Source: Alphaproteobacteria bacterium (GTDB lineage Bacteria; Pseudomonadota; Alphaproteobacteria; Rhizobiales; Devosiaceae). Taken from it: a stretch of 40,179 nucleotides of DNA. A model generated the notes under the pieces. That model made no database searches. It was given only the letters and a program-made list of their open reading frames with translations, and had not been told where the DNA came from. Positions 31,459 through 39,736 of this stretch are shown one piece after another. The translations under genes and the position numbers were made by a program. Position 1 is the first letter of the stretch. Each line of letters starts with the position of its first letter. Location: NCBI GenBank assembly GCA_018828145.1, contig JAHJWO010000034.1, positions 1-40,179 on the forward strand, read 5' to 3'.

Positions 31459-32034
31459 TTACTCTTCAACCTCAGCTGCCACCGGCGCAGCAACCGGACG
31501 CGTGCTCGGCGGGCGGCCGACATTCTTGGCCAGGTCGGCCACATCCATGAAGAAATCCGCCTGCCGACGCAGGTCGTCGGAGATCATCGGCGTCGACGTG
31601 GTCAGCGTCGATACCACGGTCACCCGCTTGCCCTTGCGCTGCAGCGCCGCCACCAGGGCGGTGAAGTCGCCGTCACCCGAAAACAACACCATGTGATCGT
31701 AGTAGGGTGCCAGCTCCAGCGCATCGACGCAGAGCTCGATATCCATGTTGCCCTTGATCTTGCGGCGGCCGGTCGCGTCGGTGAATTCCTTGGCCGGCTT
31801 GGTCACCACCGTGAAGCCGTTATAGTCCAGCCAGTCGATCAGCGGCCGTATCGAGGAATATTCCTGATCCTCGATCAGCGCCGTGTAGTAATTGGCGCGC
31901 AGCAGATAGGCCTTGGCGTTGAATTCAGCGAGCAGTCGGCGATAGTCGATATCGATCCCGATAGCCTTGGATGTGGCGTAAAGATTGGCGCCATCGATGA
32001 ACAAAACGATTTTTTCTCTGGAATCGATGGGCAT
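31459..32034 (-). CDS. NYN domain protein (LabA/DUF88 family)
   Basis: The 191-residue protein has a PIN-like NYN domain, a putative ribonuclease fold. Acidic metal-site residues are Asp14 in LFIDGANLYA, Asp in KIKGNMDIELCVDAL and the Asp pair in LFSGDGDFTALVAAL. SDDLRRQADFFMDVADL near the end is typical of the rhizobial members. The last 20 residues are a Pro/Ala/Glu tail. The ATG at 32034 follows GGGAG by 9 bp; the longer frame to 32082 is not conserved-looking. LabA-type proteins take part in RNA turnover or regulation, but the target here is unknown. It is divergent from rpoZ, a conserved neighbourhood in this group. Confidence 0.87.
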   Translation of the reverse strand: MPIDSREKIVLFIDGANLYATSKAIGIDIDYRRLLAEFNAKAYLLRANYYTALIEDQEYSSIRPLIDWLDYNGFTVVTKPAKEFTDATGRRKIKGNMDIELCVDALELAPYYDHMVLFSGDGDFTALVAALQRKGKRVTVVSTLTTSTPMISDDLRRQADFFMDVADLAKNVGRPPSTRPVAAPVAAEVEE

Positions 32035-32291
32035 CTCAAATCTCCCATTTGCGGTTGCTGCCGCCAAATGATGTGCCGTCACAAAAGCAGTCCCGAACGG
32101 TCAAATTTAAATTCCACCGAGAACCTTATCTTAACTTCGCTATTCGCACGTTTTCCGGAACCCGGCAAGGCGTGGGTGTTGGCGGGGTGACCCTCAATGA
32201 CCCATGCAACTGGTGCAGGCCACGCCAACCTTGTGCCCGCCGGGTCGCTCGTGTATGGGAAGCGTTCATTCCATAAATTTTGGAGACGTCT

Positions 32292-32660
32292 GTGGCACGC
32301 GTCACCGTTGAAGACTGCATCGAAAAGATCGAAAACCGCTTCGATCTCGTTCTCATGGCCGCCCATCGCGCGCGCATGATTTCGTCCGGCGCCCAGATCA
32401 CCGTTTCCCGCGACAACGACAAGAACCCCGTTGTGGCGCTGCGTGAAATCGGCGACGGCGCGATTTCTCCCGATGACCTGCGCGAGGACCTGATCCATTC
32501 GCTGCAGAAATACGTCGAGGTCGACGAGCCCGAAGAGCACGCCGCTCCGCTCATCGAAAGCGCCAATGGCGATGATTCGATCAACTTCGACACGATCAGT
32601 GAAGAAGAACTGCTGCGCGGCATCGAAAGCCTCGCTCCGCCAGAACGCCGCGACGACTAA
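32292..32660 (+). CDS. rpoZ: DNA-directed RNA polymerase subunit omega
   Basis: Omega helps assemble the beta' subunit and forms part of a ppGpp site on RNA polymerase. The 122-residue product starts [20 protein letters not shown], with [11 protein letters not shown] and the N-terminal MARVT motif that contributes to ppGpp site 1 in E. coli. A GTG start at 32292 has GGAG 7-10 bp upstream; the ATG at 32280 lies before that site. An acidic C-terminal tail is usual in alphaproteobacteria. It precedes the ppGpp synthetase/hydrolase gene, as in many related genomes, but a strong terminator separates them. Confidence 0.95.
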   Translation: MARVTVEDCIEKIENRFDLVLMAAHRARMISSGAQITVSRDNDKNPVVALREIGDGAISPDDLREDLIHSLQKYVEVDEPEEHAAPLIESANGDDSINFDTISEEELLRGIESLAPPERRDD

Positions 32661-32681
32661 AGGTCGTTGCGCAGTGCATTC

Positions 32682-32713
32682 AACACCCTCGGCGAAAGCC
32701 GGGGGTGTTTTCG
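32682..32713 (+). terminator. Intrinsic terminator of rpoZ
   Basis: A 12-bp stem (AACACCCTCGGC with GCCGGGGGTGTT, one G-T pair) closes on a GAAA tetraloop, followed by TTCG and TTTG. It starts 21 bp after the rpoZ stop. Confidence 0.88.
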
Positions 32714-32730
32714 TTTGATCGTGCTTACCC

Positions 32731-32903
32731 GTCACCCCCTCCCAGCCTCCCCCATCAAGGGGGAGGTGCTGTCTGGTGGGTGGGACTGGATTGTGCCTCA
32801 AGAGTGGAGAGAAACCTCCCCCTCGATGGGCTTGTGAGCGACCCGAAGGGGCAAATCGCTCCAGTGGAGCGATTTGAGCGATCAAGAGTAGGAGGGGGTG
32901 GGG
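32731..32903. repeat. Family B repeat copy B1, interrupted by a family C module
   Basis: The left end (ACCCCCTCCCAGCCTCCCCC) and right end (GGAGGGGGTGGGG) match B2 and B3. The inner spacer (GGACT-GAT-GTGCCTCA-GAGTGGAG) matches B3. About 57 bp (32831-32887) replace the G-rich right arm of the second hairpin and contain the family C palindrome. It fills most of the rpoZ-rsh gap. Confidence 0.75.
32852..32876. repeat. Family C palindromic module, copy C2
   Basis: CAAATCGCTCC (32852-32862) and GGAGCGATTTG (32866-32876) form a perfect 11-bp stem with an AGT loop. It differs from C1 at the loop and the outermost base pair, where both arms change together (A-T to C-G), so pairing is kept. Confidence 0.8.
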
Positions 32904-33015
32904 TTTGGGCACCATGCGCCTTCCCAACCCGCTGCAACTCAGATACTCCCGCCGCCACCCTTTCCATTTTCTTTCAAAGCGCTAAGCTCATTCTTCAAGC
33001 GAGCGGCACCCACCC

Positions 33016-35301
33016 ATGATGCGTCAGTACGAGCTTGTCGAACGCGTTCAGGCCTACAACCCGAACGTCGACGAGCAGTTGTTGAATAAAGCCTATGTCT
33101 ACGCCATGCAGAAGCATGGCTCGCAGAAGCGTGCCTCAGGCGACCCCTATTTCAATCACCCGCTCGAAGTCGCCGCCATCCTCACCGAGCTCAAGCTCGA
33201 CGATGCCTCCATCGCCGTGGGCCTGCTGCACGACACCATCGAGGATACCGACGCCACCCGCGCCGAGATCGACCAGCTGTTCGGCGCCGAGATTGCCACC
33301 ATCGTCGATGGGCTGACCAAGATCGATCGGCTGAACCTCGTTTCCCGCGAGGAGGCCCAGGCCGAGAACCTGCGCAAGCTGCTGCTGGCCATCAGCCAGG
33401 ATGTGCGCGTGCTGCTGGTCAAGCTGGCCGACCGCCTGCACAATATGCGCACGCTGCAGTTCATGCCGCCCGACAAGCAGAAGCGCATCGCCCAGGAGAC
33501 CATGGATATCTATGCCCCGCTTGCCGGCCGCATGGGTATGCAGGACATGCGCAACGAGCTGGAGGACATCTCCTTCCGGATCCTGCAGCCTGAACACTAT
33601 CAGGCCATCATCGCCCGGCTGGACGAGATGCAGGCCGAATATCGCGAGACCATCTCCATCATATCGACCGAACTCAGCGAGCGCCTCGCCGCCGAGGGCA
33701 TCACCGCCCGCGTCAAGGCGCGGGTGAAGTCGCCCTTCTCGATCTTCAACAAGATCGAGCGCAAGTCGATCGCGCTGGAACAGCTCTCCGACATGATCGG
33801 CTTCCGCGTCATTGTCGGCTCGGTGGAGGAGTGCTACCGCACGGTCGGCGTCGTCCACACCAAGTGGAAGGTCGTGCCCGGCCGCTTCAAGGACTATATC
33901 TCGGTCCCCAAGCACAATGACTACCAGTCCATTCACACCACGATCGTGGGGCCGGGCCGCCAGCGCGCGGAGTTGCAGATCCGCACCGAGGAGATGGATC
34001 GCGTCGCCGAATACGGCATCGCCGCTCACGCCCTCTACAAGGATGGCGCCTCGGCCGATCTGAGCCGCATCGAGAATGAATCACAGGCCTATGGCTCGCT
34101 GCGCTCCACCATCGCGCACCTCACCGCCGGCAATTCCACCGAGGATTTCCTCGAATATACCAAGCTGGAGCTCTTCCAGGATCAGGTCTTCTGCTTCACT
34201 CCCCGTGGCCGGCTGATCGCGCTGCCCCGCGGCGCTACACCCATCGACTTTGCCTATGCCCTGCATACCGATATCGGCGACACCACTGTCGGCGCCAAGA
34301 TCAACGGCTCCATCCTGCCGCTGGTGACCCAGCTGCGCAGCGGCGACGAAGTCGAGATCATCCGCGACCAGAACCATCTGCCGCCGCTCAACTGGCTCGG
34401 CATTGCCGCAACCGGCAAGGCCCGCGCCGCCATTCGCCGCTCGGTGCGCCACGCTGCCGCCCAGCGCGCCTTTGCCCTGGGCGAGCACGTGCTCAACATG
34501 ATGCTCGAGCGCGAGGGCGTCATGCTCGACGACGCCGAGGCCAAGGCCCTTGCCGAAGTCCTCGGCGCGTCAAGCCGGCGCGACCTGTTGATCGCCGTGG
34601 GCGAAGGCAAGATCGGCTCCGAGCCGCTGGCCGCCGAACTGGCCAAGCTCAAGGGCCTGCGCAAGCGCCGCCGCAAGCTCGACCTTCCGGTTGCCGATAC
34701 CGCCGATGGCTGGTTCGCCCTGCGCTCCACCGATCTCTTCCGCTTCCGCGTTCCCGGCGGCCAGCGCTCCGGCCCGCGCGCCAAGGCCGCCCTGGCCCAG
34801 CTCGATTTTCACATGCCGGTTACGGTATCGGGGGAGGGGGTCGTGCCCGGCGATCGCCTCGTCGGCATCCTGCAGCCCGACAAGGCCATGCTGGTCTACC
34901 CCATCCATTCAGATGCCCTGATCGACATGCATGACAGCGACGTCGCCTGGGTCGACGTGCGCTGGAACCTTGCCGGCCGCGAGGACAAGCTCTTTCCCAC
35001 CGTCATCACCATGGAATCGGTCAATCGCCCCGGCTCACTGGCGCAGATCTCCTCGGCCATCGCCGCCTGCGACGCTAACATCAACAATCTGGTGATGCGG
35101 ATGATTTCGCCCGATTTTCACCAGCTGATCTTCGAAATCGAGGTGCGCGACCTTGCACAACTCACCGATGTTCTGGCAACGCTCAAGCGCAGTCCCGGCC
35201 TTTCCGCCGTCCAGCGCGCCGGCATTCGCGAGGCGGGCATGATTTCGACCCTGGAGTGGGACGGCCAGGTCGACCGGAGGTTTGCCGATGACGAAAGATG
35301 A
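33016..35301 (+). CDS. rsh: Bifunctional (p)ppGpp synthetase/hydrolase (RelA/SpoT homologue)
   Basis: This enzyme makes and degrades the stringent-response alarmone (p)ppGpp. The 761-residue product has all Rsh domains in order. The HD hydrolase (about 25-180) has His48, His72-Asp73 in LLHDTIEDT and Asp in [12 protein letters not shown]. The synthetase (about 230-345) has [15 protein letters not shown] and the nucleotide-binding [15 protein letters not shown] (about 390-450), helical and ACT domains (about 685-755, [21 protein letters not shown]) follow. The intact HD motif predicts active hydrolase, as expected for the single Rsh of most alphaproteobacteria. Two adjacent ATGs (33016, 33019) are possible starts. 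Its last 14 bp overlap pyrE. Confidence 0.96.
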   Translation: MMRQYELVERVQAYNPNVDEQLLNKAYVYAMQKHGSQKRASGDPYFNHPLEVAAILTELKLDDASIAVGLLHDTIEDTDATRAEIDQLFGAEIATIVDGLTKIDRLNLVSREEAQAENLRKLLLAISQDVRVLLVKLADRLHNMRTLQFMPPDKQKRIAQETMDIYAPLAGRMGMQDMRNELEDISFRILQPEHYQAIIARLDEMQAEYRETISIISTELSERLAAEGITARVKARVKSPFSIFNKIERKSIALEQLSDMIGFRVIVGSVEECYRTVGVVHTKWKVVPGRFKDYISVPKHNDYQSIHTTIVGPGRQRAELQIRTEEMDRVAEYGIAAHALYKDGASADLSRIENESQAYGSLRSTIAHLTAGNSTEDFLEYTKLELFQDQVFCFTPRGRLIALPRGATPIDFAYALHTDIGDTTVGAKINGSILPLVTQLRSGDEVEIIRDQNHLPPLNWLGIAATGKARAAIRRSVRHAAAQRAFALGEHVLNMMLEREGVMLDDAEAKALAEVLGASSRRDLLIAVGEGKIGSEPLAAELAKLKGLRKRRRKLDLPVADTADGWFALRSTDLFRFRVPGGQRSGPRAKAALAQLDFHMPVTVSGEGVVPGDRLVGILQPDKAMLVYPIHSDALIDMHDSDVAWVDVRWNLAGREDKLFPTVITMESVNRPGSLAQISSAIAACDANINNLVMRMISPDFHQLIFEIEVRDLAQLTDVLATLKRSPGLSAVQRAGIREAGMISTLEWDGQVDRRFADDER

Positions 35302-35881
35302 AGTACTGGCCATTTTCCGCGATTGCGGCGCCATGCTCGAAGGCCATTTCATCCTGTCCTCCGGCCTGCGCTCGCCGGTCTTCCTGCAGAAGGCCAAGGT
35401 GTTCCAATATGCCAGCCAGACCGAAAAGCTCTGCAAGGCCCTGGCCGAGAAGATCCACGCGGACGGCTTTGGCGATGTGACCAAGGTCGTCTCTCCCGCC
35501 ATCGGCGGCATCATTCCCGGCTACGAGACCTCCCGCCACCTCGGCGTCCCCGCCCTTTATACCGAGCGCGTCGAGGGCAAGTTCGAACTGCGCCGCGGCT
35601 TCGAGATCGCTCCCGATGACAAGGTCATTGTGGTCGAGGACATTGTCTCCACCGGCCTCTCCATCCGCGAATGCGTCGAGGCCCTGCGCGCCATCGGGGC
35701 CAACGTGGTCGCCGCCGCCTGCCTGATCGATCGCTCCGGTGGCGAGGCCGATGTCGGCGTCCCGCTGGTCAGCCTCATCGAGTTCAAGGTTCCCGCCTAT
35801 CCCGCCGACCAGCTCCCTCCCGAACTCGCCGCCATCCCCGCCGTCAAACCCGGCAGCCGCGGCATCCAGGGTGTGAAGTGA
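35288..35881 (+). CDS. pyrE: Orotate phosphoribosyltransferase
   Basis: PyrE joins orotate and PRPP to give OMP in UMP synthesis. The 197-residue protein has the family N-terminus [17 protein letters not shown], the flexible-loop region ([17 protein letters not shown]) and the PRPP-binding [16 protein letters not shown]. The ATG at 35288 has GGAGG ending 6 bp upstream, inside rsh. The gene thus overlaps rsh by 14 bp in another frame, suggesting translational coupling. It is followed by a family B repeat before acpS. Confidence 0.95.
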   Translation: MTKDEVLAIFRDCGAMLEGHFILSSGLRSPVFLQKAKVFQYASQTEKLCKALAEKIHADGFGDVTKVVSPAIGGIIPGYETSRHLGVPALYTERVEGKFELRRGFEIAPDDKVIVVEDIVSTGLSIRECVEALRAIGANVVAAACLIDRSGGEADVGVPLVSLIEFKVPAYPADQLPPELAAIPAVKPGSRGIQGVK

Positions 35882-35889
35882 GCCCGGCG

Positions 35890-36007
35890 GTCACCCCCTC
35901 CCAGCCTCCCCCATCAAGGGGGAGGTGCCGCTCCACTCTTCTTGCTGTCGTCTCGCCACAACCACCGGCAGATACCTCCCCCTGTCAGGGGGAGGCTAGG
36001 TGGGGGT
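35890..36007. repeat. Family B repeat copy B2 (intact, with terminal inverted repeats)
   Basis: The ends are 20-bp inverted repeats (35893-35912 and 35988-36007) matching at 18 positions. Each also folds locally: CCTCCCCC/GGGGGAGG at 35905-35925 (loop ATCAA) and at 35975-35995 (loop TGTCA). It lies between pyrE and acpS and stops 25 bp before the acpS start. The small size, inverted ends and absence of a coding frame are MITE- or REP-like. Confidence 0.85.
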
Positions 36008-36032
36008 ATCTCCCCGGACGCGGAGCATTGCC

Positions 36033-36431
36033 ATGATCATCGGCCTCGGCTCCGACCTCATCCAGATCGACCGCGTCGCCAAGACCCTCGACAAATACGG
36101 CGCCCGCTTCACCAATCGCTGCTTCACCGAGATCGAGCAGCGCAAGTCCGACCGCCGCGCCCAGCGCGCCGCCTCCTATGCCAAGCGCTTCGCCGCCAAG
36201 GAAGCCTGCTCCAAGGCGCTCGGCACCGGCATCAGCTGGGGCGTCTATTGGCGCGACATGGGCGTGGTGAACCTGCCCTCGGGCAAGCCGACCATGCATC
36301 TGACCAATGGCGCGGCAAAAGCGCTGGCCCGCCTTGTCCCGCCCGGCCACGTTCCCCACATCCACCTGACCATTACCGACGATGCCGGGCTCGCCCAGGC
36401 CTTCGTCATCATCGAGGCGCTGCCCGAATAG
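36033..36431 (+). CDS. acpS: Holo-[acyl-carrier-protein] synthase
   Basis: AcpS transfers 4'-phosphopantetheine from CoA to apo-ACP for fatty-acid synthesis. The 132-residue protein has the Mg2+-binding Asp in [12 protein letters not shown], Glu in [12 protein letters not shown], and [20 protein letters not shown] near the end. The ATG at 36033 begins directly at MIIGLGSDL, with GGAG 10-13 bp upstream; the longer frame starts in the repeat. lepB follows after 93 bp. Confidence 0.94.
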   Translation: MIIGLGSDLIQIDRVAKTLDKYGARFTNRCFTEIEQRKSDRRAQRAASYAKRFAAKEACSKALGTGISWGVYWRDMGVVNLPSGKPTMHLTNGAAKALARLVPPGHVPHIHLTITDDAGLAQAFVIIEALPE

Positions 36432-36524
36432 TCTTGGACTTTTCGGATTGGCCCATCAGCCAATCGCGTTGACCCGAACGGCACAAACGCCTAACGCTTC
36501 GGCACCGCATTTCCGGGGAAATTC

Positions 36525-37319
36525 ATGAGCCAGCCCGTCGACAAGCCCATCAAGAAGTCCGCGACCAATGAATGGGTGGAAACCATCGTTGTCGTGGTCG
36601 AGGCGCTGCTGATCGCCATCGTGCTGCGCTCCTTCCTCTACCAGCCCTTCTCCATTCCCACTGCCTCCATGCAGCAGACGCTGATGATCGGCGACTATTT
36701 CGTCGCCAACAAATTCGTCTGGGGCTATGGCAAGCATTCCTTCTCGCTCGGCCGCTACGGCGATTTCACGGCGCTCGATTTCGAGCTGCCCGTCGGCAAT
36801 CGCATCTTCGGTCGAGAGCCCAATCGCGGCGATATCGCCGTGTTCCGCCCGGTGCCGCAGAACATCGAATACATCAAGCGCGTCGTCGGCTTGCCCGGCG
36901 ATACCATCCAGGTCCGCGAGGGGCGCCTCTATATCAACGGCACCATGGTCGAGCGCGAGGCCATCGGCACCGCCCAGGATACCGACAGCGAAGGCCAGAC
37001 CCGCGAGGTCACCGTCTATCGCGAGACCTTCCCCGAGGGCTCCGTCCATACCATCCAGGAAATCTCCGATAACGGCCCGCTCGACAACACCTCCGAATAT
37101 GTCGTCCCCGCCGGCCACTATTTCATGATGGGCGATAACCGCGACCGTTCCGCCGATAGCCGCGTGCTGAGCCAGGTCGGCTATGTCCCGGCCGTTAACC
37201 TCATCGCCAAGGCCGAGGCGCGCTTCTTCTCGATCAAGGACAATATCCCCCCCTGGCAGCTCTGGCAGTGGCCGGCTAATGTCCGCTGGGACCGCATGTT
37301 CCAGACCATCGATCGATGA
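36525..37319 (+). CDS. lepB: Signal peptidase I
   Basis: LepB removes Sec (and Tat) signal peptides on the outer face of the inner membrane. The 264-residue protein has one transmembrane helix (about residues 20-37), then Ser48 in PFSIPTASMQ and the general base Lys118 in EYIKRVVGLPGD, the Ser-Lys dyad. GHYFMMGDNRDRSADSR is the family motif near the C-terminus. Its stop overlaps the rnc ATG by 4 bp. The Tat-exported binding protein and the porin in this window are expected clients. Confidence 0.96.
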   Translation: MSQPVDKPIKKSATNEWVETIVVVVEALLIAIVLRSFLYQPFSIPTASMQQTLMIGDYFVANKFVWGYGKHSFSLGRYGDFTALDFELPVGNRIFGREPNRGDIAVFRPVPQNIEYIKRVVGLPGDTIQVREGRLYINGTMVEREAIGTAQDTDSEGQTREVTVYRETFPEGSVHTIQEISDNGPLDNTSEYVVPAGHYFMMGDNRDRSADSRVLSQVGYVPAVNLIAKAEARFFSIKDNIPPWQLWQWPANVRWDRMFQTIDR

Positions 37320-38023
37320 GCCGTGCCGCGCGCAATTATGAAAAGCTCCAGTTCCGGCTCGGCTACAAGTTTGCCGATCCGGACCTGTTGAACCGCGCGC
37401 TCACCCATTCCAGTGCCATCTCGCCGGCAAAGCGCATCGAGCAGTCCTACCAGCGCCTTGAATTCCTCGGCGACCGTGTGCTCGGCCTCGTCGTCGCCGA
37501 CATGCTCTACCGCCGCTATCCCAAGGCCAATGAGGGCGAGCTGAGCCGCACCCTCAATACCCTCGTGCGCAAGGAAACCTGCGCAATCATCGCCCGCACC
37601 CTCGATCTTGGCTCCGCCATGATCCTGGGCGACAGCGAGGCGCGCACCGGCGGCGCCGAAAAGGAAGCCATTCTCGGCGACGTCACCGAGGCGGTGATCG
37701 GCGCCATCTATTGCGACGGCGGGCTGGGCAAGGCCTATGAATTCGTCGAGCGCATGTTCGAGGAATTCCTCGCCGATGGCCAGGCCAACAAGGCCGATGC
37801 CAAGACGACCCTTCAGGAATGGGCCCAGGCCCGCGGCCTCGAGCCCCCCACCTATACCCAGACCGAACGGCAGGGTCCCGACCATGCCCCCCAATTCACC
37901 ATCGCCGTCACCCTGGGTGATTTCGAACCGTTGAGCGCCACCGGGCCTTCCAAGAAGATTGCCGAACACAAGGCCGCCGAACTGTTCCTGATTGCCCAGA
38001 AGGTGTGGAAGGAAACGCCATGA
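37316..38023 (+). CDS. rnc: Ribonuclease III
   Basis: RNase III cuts double-stranded RNA in rRNA and mRNA maturation. The 235-residue protein has the signature QRLEFLGDRVLGLVV (Glu49, Asp53), the second metal-site pair Asp122 and Glu125 in GDVTEAVIGAIYCDGG, and a C-terminal dsRNA-binding domain (about 160-230, KTTLQEWAQARGLEPPTY and GPSKKIAEHKAAELFL). It overlaps lepB and era by ATGA, so lepB-rnc-era form one unit. Confidence 0.96.
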   Translation: MSRAARNYEKLQFRLGYKFADPDLLNRALTHSSAISPAKRIEQSYQRLEFLGDRVLGLVVADMLYRRYPKANEGELSRTLNTLVRKETCAIIARTLDLGSAMILGDSEARTGGAEKEAILGDVTEAVIGAIYCDGGLGKAYEFVERMFEEFLADGQANKADAKTTLQEWAQARGLEPPTYTQTERQGPDHAPQFTIAVTLGDFEPLSATGPSKKIAEHKAAELFLIAQKVWKETP

Positions 38024-38943
38024 ACACGCCAGAACAACTCTCCGATACCTCCTGCGGCTTCATTGCCCTGGTTGGTGCCCCCAATGCCGGCAAGTCGACC
38101 CTGCTCAATTCCCTGGTCGGCACCAAGGTTTCCATCGTCACCCACAAGGCGCAGACCACACGCAGCCAGGTGCGCGGCGTCGTCACCCTCGACAAGGCCC
38201 AGCTGGTCTTCATCGACACGCCCGGCATCTTCGCGCCCAAGCGGCGGCTCGATCGCGCCATGGTCGACAGCGCCTGGGGCGGGGCAGGGGATGCCGATAT
38301 CGTCGCCCTCATCGTCGACGTCGATCGCGGCCTGACCCCGGAGCTCGAAAAGCTGCTGGAGGGCCTGGAGAATGTCAAACATCCGCGCATCCTGATCCTC
38401 AACAAGATCGACACGGTCAAGAACGAGGAACTGCTCAAGCTCTCCGAAGCCATCAACGCCAAGCTGCGCTTCGAGGCCACCTTCATGATCTCGGCCCTCA
38501 AGGGCTATGGCGTGCAGGATTTCATGGATTGGTGCATCAAGCACATCCCGCCCGGCCCCTGGCATTTCCCCGAGGATCACCTCACCGATCTCACCATGGC
38601 CATCACCGCCGCCGAGATCACGCGCGAAAAGCTGTTCCTGCGCGTCCACGACGAGATTCCCTACAATTCCACGGTGGAAACCGAGTCCTTCAAGATCCAG
38701 AAGGACGGTTCCTACAAGATCGACCAGGTGGTTTATGTCACCCGCGACAGCCACAAGAAGATCGTCCTCGGCGCCGGCGGCCAGACCATCAAGGCCATCG
38801 GCCAGGAGGCCCGCAAGGAACTGATGGACATGTACGAGGTGCCCATCCACCTCTTCCTGTTCGTCAAGGTCCGCGAAAAATGGGGCGACGACCCCGAGCG
38901 CTACCGCGAAATGGGCCTGGAATACCCGCATGGGAAGGGCTAG
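38020..38943 (+). CDS. era: GTPase Era
   Basis: Era binds the 3' end of 16S rRNA and assists 30S assembly. The 307-residue protein has G1 GAPNAGKST, G2 in THKAQTTRSQVRG, G3 DTPG, G4 NKID and G5 SALKG. A C-terminal KH domain (about 210-300) carries VLGAGGQTIKAIGQEARKEL. The ATG at 38020 overlaps the rnc stop by 4 bp and is preceded by GGAAGGAAA; a GTG at 38005 is less likely. Confidence 0.96.
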   Translation: MNTPEQLSDTSCGFIALVGAPNAGKSTLLNSLVGTKVSIVTHKAQTTRSQVRGVVTLDKAQLVFIDTPGIFAPKRRLDRAMVDSAWGGAGDADIVALIVDVDRGLTPELEKLLEGLENVKHPRILILNKIDTVKNEELLKLSEAINAKLRFEATFMISALKGYGVQDFMDWCIKHIPPGPWHFPEDHLTDLTMAITAAEITREKLFLRVHDEIPYNSTVETESFKIQKDGSYKIDQVVYVTRDSHKKIVLGAGGQTIKAIGQEARKELMDMYEVPIHLFLFVKVREKWGDDPERYREMGLEYPHGKG

Positions 38944-38960
38944 CCCTGCATTCTCAGTCG

Positions 38961-39016
38961 TCCCCCCTCTCCCCTTGTGGGAGAAGGTGGCGCGCAGCGC
39001 CGGATGAGGGGGCCTT
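38961..39016 (+). repeat. Family A palindromic repeat, copy A6
   Basis: Hairpin 1 (CCTCTCCCCTTGTGGGAGAAGG) is imperfect. Hairpin 2 (GGCGC-GCA-GCGCC) is of the A3 type. The tail GGATGAGGGGGCCTT fits the family. It lies between era and recO, ending 12 bp before the recO start codon. Confidence 0.78.
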
Positions 39017-39028
39017 CAGGCTCAAACC

Positions 39029-39736
39029 ATGGAATGGACCGGTGAAGCCCTCCTGATCGGCGTCCGCCGCCACGGCGAGACCAGTGTCATTGCCGAGGCC
39101 ATGGTCGCCGGCCGCGGTCGCCATCTCGGCCTCGTCCGCGGTGGCCGCACCCGCCGCCTCGCCGCGGTCCTGCAGCCCGGCAACACCATCCAGCTCACTT
39201 GGCGCGCGCGCCTTGAAGACCAGCTCGGCATGTTCTCCGTCGAACTGCTGACCGCCCGCGCCGCCGCACTGATCGAGGATCGGACCCGCCTCTATCTCAG
39301 CCAGCTCCTCTGCGAGCACTTGCGCCTGCTTCCCGAGCGCGACCCGCATGATCGCCTGCTCGGCATGGCGCTCCGCCTCATCGACAGTCCACCTGACGGC
39401 GCTGCCCTGGCGCGCTTCGAACTCGCATTGCTCGAGGACCTCGGCTTCGGCCTCGACCTCACCGCCTGCGCCGTCACCGGCACCACCGAGGACCTGACCC
39501 ACGTCTCGCCCAAATCCGGCCGCGCCGTCTCCCGCGCGGCTGCCGCCCCCTATCTCGACCGCCTGCTGCCCCTCCCCAGTTTCCTCACCGCCCGCGGCAA
39601 TGCGAGCCCGCACGACATCGCCGACGCGCTGAGCCTGACTGGGCACTTCCTCCAAAGCCAGGTCTGGGGGCCCAGGCAGCTGGACCATCCCACGATCCGC
39701 GATGGCCTGGTGGGGATGCTGAGTCGCGAGGATTAG
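39029..39736 (+). CDS. recO: DNA repair protein RecO
   Basis: RecO loads RecA on SSB-coated single strands in the RecFOR pathway. The 235-residue protein starts MEWTGEALLIGVRRHGETSVIAE with the OB-fold N-terminal domain (about 1-80, HLGLVRGGRTRRLAAVLQPGN). The helical C-terminal part includes LARFELALLEDLGFGLDLTACAVTG, followed by FVSPKSGRAVS-like THVSPKSGRAVS. The position after era is conserved in alphaproteobacteria. The family A repeat A6 sits immediately upstream, so its ribosome site overlaps the repeat's end. Confidence 0.94.
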   Translation: MEWTGEALLIGVRRHGETSVIAEAMVAGRGRHLGLVRGGRTRRLAAVLQPGNTIQLTWRARLEDQLGMFSVELLTARAAALIEDRTRLYLSQLLCEHLRLLPERDPHDRLLGMALRLIDSPPDGAALARFELALLEDLGFGLDLTACAVTGTTEDLTHVSPKSGRAVSRAAAAPYLDRLLPLPSFLTARGNASPHDIADALSLTGHFLQSQVWGPRQLDHPTIRDGLVGMLSRED

